From NCBI GenBank assembly GCA_009846005.1, contig VXYL01000054.1, positions 89,561-153,560 on the forward strand: a stretch of 64,000 nt of DNA, written 5' to 3'. Every line of letters starts with the position of its first letter. Position 1 is the stretch's first letter. This stretch comes from Gammaproteobacteria bacterium (GTDB taxonomy: Bacteria; Pseudomonadota; Gammaproteobacteria; Pseudomonadales; Azotimanducaceae). Shown here piece by piece: positions 58,420 to 64,000 of this stretch. Made by a program: the position numbers and the translations under genes. The notes below the pieces were generated by a model. That model was given only the letters and a program-made list of their open reading frames with translations. It ran no database searches and was not told the DNA's origin.

Positions 58420-59718
58420 ATGAACATCTGTGCCAGCCGGCGTTTCTCACGCCGGGCCGCCTTCGCTCTGATCGCCATCCTCTGCGCTCGCGCAGGGTAC
58501 GCGGAGGGTGCCGATTCCGGCGATAGCGGCTGGGTGATGATGTCGACGGCCTTGGTGCTATTCATGACCTTGCCCGGGCTGTCGTTGTTCTACGGCGGAA
58601 TGGTCCGGTCGGTCAGTGTTCTGTCGGTACTGATGCAGTGTTTGGCGATCGCCTGCCTTGTGACGATCCTGTGGCTCGTGGTGGGCTACAGCCTGGCATT
58701 CGGCGAAGGCAACCTGATAATCGGGGACCTCAGCAAGGTCCTGTTCCGGGGAATCTCGGAAGACACCTTGTACGGCTCGGTGCCGGAGATGAGCTTCGCG
58801 CTGTTCCAGCTCGGCTTTGCCATCATCACGCCGGCGCTCATCGTCGGCGGGTTCGCGGAACGGATGCGCTTCTCCTCGGTGCTGGTGTTCTCGGGCCTGT
58901 GGGTACTCCTGGTCTACGCGCCCATTGCGCACTGGGTGTGGGGCGGCGGCTGGCTTGCCGAGCTCGGTGCCATGGACTTCGCGGGCGGCACGGCAGTGCA
59001 CATCGCCGCCGGCACGGCGGCGGTGGTGGCCGCCGTCGTGGTGGGTCCCCGACGCGGCTTTCCGGACCAGGTCCAGCCACCCCACAACATGACGCTGACC
59101 GTGGCCGGTGCCGGCATGCTCTGGGTGGGATGGTTCGGCTTCAACGGCGGCAGCGCGCTGGCGGCTGGGGGGGACGCCGCCATGGCCGTGGCCGTCACCC
59201 ACATCGCCGCGGCCGCGGGGGCGTTCACCTGGATGCTGATCGAGTGGGTGCGCTACGGCAAGCCGAGCGCTCTTGGCACCGTGACCGGCATGGTTGCCGG
59301 GTTGGGAACCGTCACCGCCGCCTCGGGCTACATCGGGCCGGCCGGCGCGCTGGTCGTCGGCATCATTGCCGGGGCGGTCTGCTTCGTGGCCACCAACGTG
59401 ATGAATCTCAAGTTGAAGATCGACGACTCGCTGGACGTGTTCCCGGTCCACGCCGTGGGCGGCTGCATTGGGATGATGCTCACCGCCGTGTTCGCGAGCG
59501 ACGCCATCGGCATTCTAAGCGGCTCGGAGGATATCGCCATCGGCGAGCAGTTGCGCATCCAGGGTCTCGCCGTCATCGCCGTGCTGGCCTATACGGCTGC
59601 GGCAACGTGGATCATCCTCAAGATCACCGATCTCCTGATCGGCAACCGCGTCCCGGAGGACCAGGAGATCGACGGACTCGACATCGCCGAGCACAACGAA
59701 CGGGGCTACATTATCTGA
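58420..59718 (+). CDS. amt: Ammonium transporter
   Basis: TALVLFMTLPGLSLFYGGMVR, DFAGGTAVHIAAG, GWFGFNGGSAL, HAVGGCIGMML. Confidence 0.95.
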   Translation: MNICASRRFSRRAAFALIAILCARAGYAEGADSGDSGWVMMSTALVLFMTLPGLSLFYGGMVRSVSVLSVLMQCLAIACLVTILWLVVGYSLAFGEGNLIIGDLSKVLFRGISEDTLYGSVPEMSFALFQLGFAIITPALIVGGFAERMRFSSVLVFSGLWVLLVYAPIAHWVWGGGWLAELGAMDFAGGTAVHIAAGTAAVVAAVVVGPRRGFPDQVQPPHNMTLTVAGAGMLWVGWFGFNGGSALAAGGDAAMAVAVTHIAAAAGAFTWMLIEWVRYGKPSALGTVTGMVAGLGTVTAASGYIGPAGALVVGIIAGAVCFVATNVMNLKLKIDDSLDVFPVHAVGGCIGMMLTAVFASDAIGILSGSEDIAIGEQLRIQGLAVIAVLAYTAAATWIILKITDLLIGNRVPEDQEIDGLDIAEHNERGYII

Positions 59719-59742
59719 TGGTCTGTTCACACGGAAAGTGTG

Positions 59743-59762
59743 TTGTCACGCGTGCGTGACAA
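59743..59762. terminator. Palindrome downstream of amt (ttgtcacg-cgtg-cgtgacaa), possible terminator or operator
   Basis: Perfect 8-bp stem, 4-nt loop, followed by a second GC hairpin; no T-tract. Confidence 0.4.
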
Positions 59763-60021
59763 GCGGCGGGGGTTCCCGCGAAGCCGGCCGTGGTTAACGC
59801 ATTCTAGGTTGCAAGGACGGAATCGGCCGGAGGATCCTGTCCCCGACGCCTGGCGCCGTAGTCCGGCTCGCGTGCGTATAGTCTATTAGCGCGCTTCTTC
59901 GACCGTGCGAACACGCGCCGGGTATGTGCGGTTCTCGGACGCCACATATGCGTTGCCCGGGATGCCCTCCTTGCCTGTTTGCCGACTCGCTCGGACGCGA
60001 AATGCCCACGACGATGCCCGA

Positions 60022-61011
60022 TCAAGGTGATCGACCTGTTCTCGCGAAGGGTCGAAGAATCCGACGCGCGGCCTTGTGGAAGGGGAGCAGGTAGAGGGCA
60101 GCAACCGTCTGGTACTCGGCGTCCTCGCCGCCGCCAAGGCCCAACTCGAGTGTCTCGCGTTCGACCGGTACGTAAAGCGTCCCCGCCATCCGGTCCCAGA
60201 ACGAAAACACTAGGCCGAAGTTCTTGTCGAGATGCGCGACGTCGCGGCTGTGATGGATCTGGTGCTGCGCCGGGCTCAGGACGAGCCGTGACAGCCAACC
60301 CGGATAGTGGAGCCAGACATGGCTGTGGCGGAGGTTGTAGCCGAACACGTAGAACAGGAACAGGGCGAGGTTCACGCCCCCGGCTAGGACCTCGCTGACG
60401 GGCCCGCCGAGCCCCCAGGAGAACGCCCCGGCGGTTGTGCCGATCGCAAACGAGGCACACAACCCTGCGACGACATCGTCGCAGGGGTGCATGCGGTAGA
60501 GCGTCAACGGCGTTAGAACCTGCGCGGAATGGTGCACCTTATGGAACTCCCAGAGTATGCCAAGCCGGTGCTGCAGGAAGTGGGCGATGTACACGCCGAG
60601 ATCGAACGCCACCATGACAACTAGCGTGTAGAGGAGCAACGTGGCCGGGCCGGGTGGTCCGGAATAGGCGACAGCGCCGAACAGGCCTTCGAGGGCGTCC
60701 TCGGTCCAGCGAGCCACGGTCGGTGCACCGACCAGCAGCGGCACGAGTCCGAAGGCGCGGATCAGGCGACCGACGACGTAGTACTTGTAGTCGACGATCG
60801 CCGACGGATGCAAATAGATCGTCTTCGGGCAAAGGTAGCGAAGGAAGGAGTGGTCCGCGCCGGCGACCGTTCTACGAATGGTCCGGTGGACGACGAATGC
60901 CATCACCATGGCGCCTAGCAGATAAAGCCAGTAGATCCGGGCCTCGGGCGAGAATGGATATGACATCTCGTAGAGGACGCGGTCGGGCAACTGCCGCAGC
61001 CAATCCATCAC
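60022..61011 (-). CDS. Fatty acid hydroxylase / sterol desaturase family protein
   Basis: Histidine boxes HFLQHR, HKVHHS, HQIHHSRD; several TM segments. Confidence 0.9.
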   Translation of the reverse strand: MMDWLRQLPDRVLYEMSYPFSPEARIYWLYLLGAMVMAFVVHRTIRRTVAGADHSFLRYLCPKTIYLHPSAIVDYKYYVVGRLIRAFGLVPLLVGAPTVARWTEDALEGLFGAVAYSGPPGPATLLLYTLVVMVAFDLGVYIAHFLQHRLGILWEFHKVHHSAQVLTPLTLYRMHPCDDVVAGLCASFAIGTTAGAFSWGLGGPVSEVLAGGVNLALFLFYVFGYNLRHSHVWLHYPGWLSRLVLSPAQHQIHHSRDVAHLDKNFGLVFSFWDRMAGTLYVPVERETLELGLGGGEDAEYQTVAALYLLPFHKAARRILRPFARTGRSP

Positions 61012-61195
61012 TCGCGTACGGTCCTCCGGTAATCTGAATCGAACAAACCCGCGATGGGCGATGTCTGGATCGACGGACTCAGAACGCGTCTCCTGCGGGC
61101 CAATCCAGTGCGTGCAAGGCTACCGCACTCCTCGCAGGCATGCACGATCAGCGCCTGCAGGGTGACCTTCGAGGCTCGCAACTCCAGCAAACCGA

Positions 61196-63073
61196 TCAGA
61201 ATCCCCGCAAGACGCCATCGAGCTCTCGGACGCGGTGATCGACATCACTATGGAATGCCCTGACGGCGTCGTCGTCGACGGCATCGACACCATCGAATTC
61301 GTCACAACGCCAGCGTCCTCGCCGCTCGGCCTCGTAGGGTGCATCCGCCGTCGCGGCGACGCCTAGGTTGGGGCGGCTAAATTCCCAGACGTCCACCGCC
61401 GCCCAGTGGCCAGTGCGGCAGAAGTACCCGGCGACGCGTTCGAACTGGCCTTGCATCACGGATCGGGACGTTATCTTGCGCCATCGGTAACCCCCGTAGC
61501 GGTCCGCACCGTCGCGAGGCGGCGTCAGTGCGACGGGCTTGCCGGTCAGCAAGTTCCCTTGGCCACCGCCCCGTCGCAACGCCGGAATCGCCCACCACAC
61601 GTCTTGGTCGTAGGGTTGCGGGGCGAACATGTTCCAGTACTGCTGCACGTTGAGTGCTGCCGCCAGGGGCTGGACCAACGGTCGCAGATCGAGTTTCGCG
61701 AGAGTTGCGGGATGGGTCACTGCGTTCCAAGCGAGGACGACGACCAGAGCCGCCGCCGCCACGAAGCGCCCCGCCTCGCCGTGCAGGCCGCTGGAGTGTC
61801 GGTGCCCGAATACCATGCCGCCGAGGTGCCCGATGCCACCCCGGTTGCGGCCGATCCAACCGTAGACGACCTCGCCTGTCACTGCGCCCGGCAGGAACCG
61901 TGCCAGCCAAGGCCGCGGCGAGCGTTGCAAGACCAGGAGCACTGCCCCCCAACCGCGCTGGTAGCGGTCGGCGGGCGACGTGGCATCGGCACGGGAGCAC
62001 TCAGCGACCGACCAAGCGAAGTGCTTTGCAAGGTTGCGCGCTGCCACAGGATGGGATTGGGCTTCGCGCAAAACGGCATCGCGTTTGCCGCAGCAGGCCA
62101 GTAGGAGCCGGCAGGCGAACGCGCAAAAGCGGCAGTCCCGGTCGAAGAAAAGCACCAGCGACGCGCTGGTTGCCTGCCGCCGGGCGAGACCGGCGGCGAG
62201 TCGGTCGACGACGGGGACCGGCACCAGCGGCACCAGAGAGACCAGGGAGATCAGTGGGAAAAGCCCCACCTCAAGACTAAGGAAAATGGCGACCTCGAGA
62301 ATCACCAGCGCGGCAAGGCCGACGATGCGGCACCACAGGACGGGGATCAACGCCAACAGCGGCGCCAGGCACTCGAGCCAGAACACGAACAGCGTTAGTG
62401 GCTGGGCCAGCCAATCCCAGTGCCGCCACAGCCGCGCGAATTCCGTGGCGAACAACTCGAGATGCAACGCCATCGAGATGGCGGTGCCGTCGACGCACCA
62501 AGGCTCACCGATCTTCAGGATGCCCGACATGAACCAGACCAAGAGGACCTGAACGGCGAAGGCCACCGTTGCGGCGGAGCAGACATGAGGCGGCGGTGTT
62601 TCGGCGAACCATAGGCGGCTCAGCGAGAACCGCTGACCCAGCGGCAGGAACACTGCGAAGAATGTCATCACGATGAGCACCCTATCGCCACCCTGCAGGA
62701 ACAGCGGGTTGCGTGCGGCGACGGAGGCTAGGATCACGAACAGCACGAATGCCGCCAACCGGGACCGGATCCCGACTAGTAGAGCCAGGCTGGCGACGGT
62801 GCGCAGCACCTCCAGAGCCACCGGCAACAGCGGCCCGTCGGACAACCAGTAGACCGACCAAACCCAAGGGCTGTCCCACGCGCGGGAGTCGGCGGCGGAG
62901 ACCAAGGAGCTTGCGGAGTGAAACGCTCCCCAGTCGGCGACGCGGACGCATTGGTCGAACAGAATGGTCCCCGCAAGCAGTATCCGGAACACGCCCACGG
63001 CCCGGACATCGAACACGAAGGGCGACCTGCCAGCGACATGGACTCGGGACGGTCGTTCGAGTGCGGCAATCAT
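61196..63073 (-). CDS. HTTM (vitamin-K-carboxylase-like) membrane protein fused to DCC1-like thiol-disulfide domain
   Basis: Multi-TM HTTM-like N-terminus; LVLFFDRDCRFCAFACRLLL (CxxC); start 63073 or 63127. Confidence 0.75.
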   Translation of the reverse strand: MIAALERPSRVHVAGRSPFVFDVRAVGVFRILLAGTILFDQCVRVADWGAFHSASSLVSAADSRAWDSPWVWSVYWLSDGPLLPVALEVLRTVASLALLVGIRSRLAAFVLFVILASVAARNPLFLQGGDRVLIVMTFFAVFLPLGQRFSLSRLWFAETPPPHVCSAATVAFAVQVLLVWFMSGILKIGEPWCVDGTAISMALHLELFATEFARLWRHWDWLAQPLTLFVFWLECLAPLLALIPVLWCRIVGLAALVILEVAIFLSLEVGLFPLISLVSLVPLVPVPVVDRLAAGLARRQATSASLVLFFDRDCRFCAFACRLLLACCGKRDAVLREAQSHPVAARNLAKHFAWSVAECSRADATSPADRYQRGWGAVLLVLQRSPRPWLARFLPGAVTGEVVYGWIGRNRGGIGHLGGMVFGHRHSSGLHGEAGRFVAAAALVVVLAWNAVTHPATLAKLDLRPLVQPLAAALNVQQYWNMFAPQPYDQDVWWAIPALRRGGGQGNLLTGKPVALTPPRDGADRYGGYRWRKITSRSVMQGQFERVAGYFCRTGHWAAVDVWEFSRPNLGVAATADAPYEAERRGRWRCDEFDGVDAVDDDAVRAFHSDVDHRVRELDGVLRGF

Positions 63074-63677
63074 CGGCACACGGGGTCTTGGGTGCCTTTG
63101 GCTTGTGGTGGTCCGGACCCAGTCCACGGACTGGTGCGCCGTCGGTGGAAACGCGTCGTACCGGCATCCGGTGGCCGGTTGGCGAGGCGGCGGATATGCG
63201 CGATTCGTGTTGGTACCACGCGCCGCATGCCTCTAATGGCTGGGAATGTACGCATCAGTTGAGTAACAGCCCCCGTCGTCGAGTAGTGTAGCAACAACAA
63301 CCCGAAGCCCGCTGACTCCTGGCACCGCCGTGGGAACCCGGTCGTAGCTTGGTCTTGGAAGTTCGAATCGGATCCAGGGATGCGTGCCTTGCAGAACAAC
63401 GGGAAATGGTGGTGCTGGCCATGATCCTGGCCGCTTTTCGCGGTAGCCTGCTAGTAGCTCGGAGCCCGACAACGTTCTGCCGGCGGGGCAATGCAACGGA
63501 ACCACGAGAGCGTCCGATGCACCGCAGAGAACCACAGTTCCCGTAACGGGACATTCCTGAGCTAGAAAGAAGGGGACATCCGGTAAATTGCTCTTACAAG
63601 ACCGGTACAAACGCTTGAAAAAAAGCGGCCTAGGGCATATGCTCCGAAGCCGGTCTCACCATTCGGGAGGGAGTCAT

Positions 63678-64000
63678 ATGATTAGAGCAAAGGCATTCGC
63701 CGTCCGGGACGCTATGCGGCGCGTAGTAACCCGCGCCAGAGCGTTTATTGTTGTCAAACGGGCCGTGTCAACAGTCGAGTACGCGTTGATCGTGGTCGCC
63801 GTGGTCGCCGTCGTAGGGGCTGGCGCCGCGATGCTCGGCGGTGCGTTCGACGGCCTGTTCAAAACACTGGAAAGCGACATACAAGCCGCGAAAGCGGATG
63901 TCAAGACGCAAGGTGGCACCGGCGGGACGACCACCGGCGGGACGACCACCGGCGGGACGACCACCGGCGGGACGACCACCGGCGGGACGACCACCGGCGG
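63678..64000 (+). CDS. Flp-family type IVb pilin with Gly/Thr repeat C-terminus (3' truncated by window)
   Basis: MIRAKAFAVRDAMRRVVTRARAFIVVKRAVSTVEYALIVVAVVAVVGAG; RBS-like gggaggga upstream; frame open to window end, so absent from the supplied ORF track. Confidence 0.75.
   Translation, partial: MIRAKAFAVRDAMRRVVTRARAFIVVKRAVSTVEYALIVVAVVAVVGAGAAMLGGAFDGLFKTLESDIQAAKADVKTQGGTGGTTTGGTTTGGTTTGGTTTGGTTTG
63921..64000 (+). repeat. 15-bp tandem repeat ggcgggacgaccacc (5 full units plus partial), coding GGTTT
   Basis: Units at 63921, 63936, 63951, 63966, 63981; continues beyond window. Confidence 0.95.

Noticed and set aside
63674-63994. 106-aa minus-strand ORF starting MVVPPVVVPPVVV
   Set aside because: Antisense reading of the GGTTT tandem repeat in the Flp pilin gene.

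Overview
The window is a GC-rich, gene-dense stretch of what looks like a Gram-negative chromosome (TonB-dependent receptor, outer-membrane barrel, lipoproteins). I see about 40 credible protein genes. No rRNA, tRNA or CRISPR was recognised. Left part (about 1-45.6 kb): a catabolic/accessory region with hutF-hutH-hutG, glycoside-hydrolase-type genes, an Nramp-like transporter, an LLM flavin oxidoreductase, a large duplicated LRR/propeller lipoprotein, a PQQ dehydrogenase, a paired ABC exporter, a mandelate-racemase-family enzyme, an XRE/AbiEii-type toxin-antitoxin pair, a lysine-catabolism pair, an FG-GAP/haloperoxidase fusion, a sulfatase, a TonB receptor, two beta-lactamase-family hydrolases and two phytanoyl-CoA dioxygenases. 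Right part (about 45.8-64 kb): an IS630-like remnant, a cytochrome c peroxidase / sensor-kinase-like / exported-protein cluster, two tandem MalT/LuxR-type regulators, a roadblock-like protein, an ammonium transporter, a fatty-acid-hydroxylase-family protein, an HTTM-DCC fusion and a Flp-type pilin with a Gly/Thr repeat tail that runs off the window. The most striking unexplained signal is a family of about 19 intergenic REP-like hairpins. They have a GTAG foot, a CTTGT loop and an 8-bp stem in three covarying sequence types, and they form heterotypic inverted pairs. At three genes the GTAG foot supplies the TAG stop codon. None was seen right of about 41.5 kb. The second candidate is the 46.6-51.5 kb cluster: its kinase-like protein has an ATPase domain but no recognisable phosphoacceptor histidine, and it is followed by a vWA-like coiled-coil protein and an exported protein made of about eight helical repeats. 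All identifications come from reading the sequence; no database search was run.
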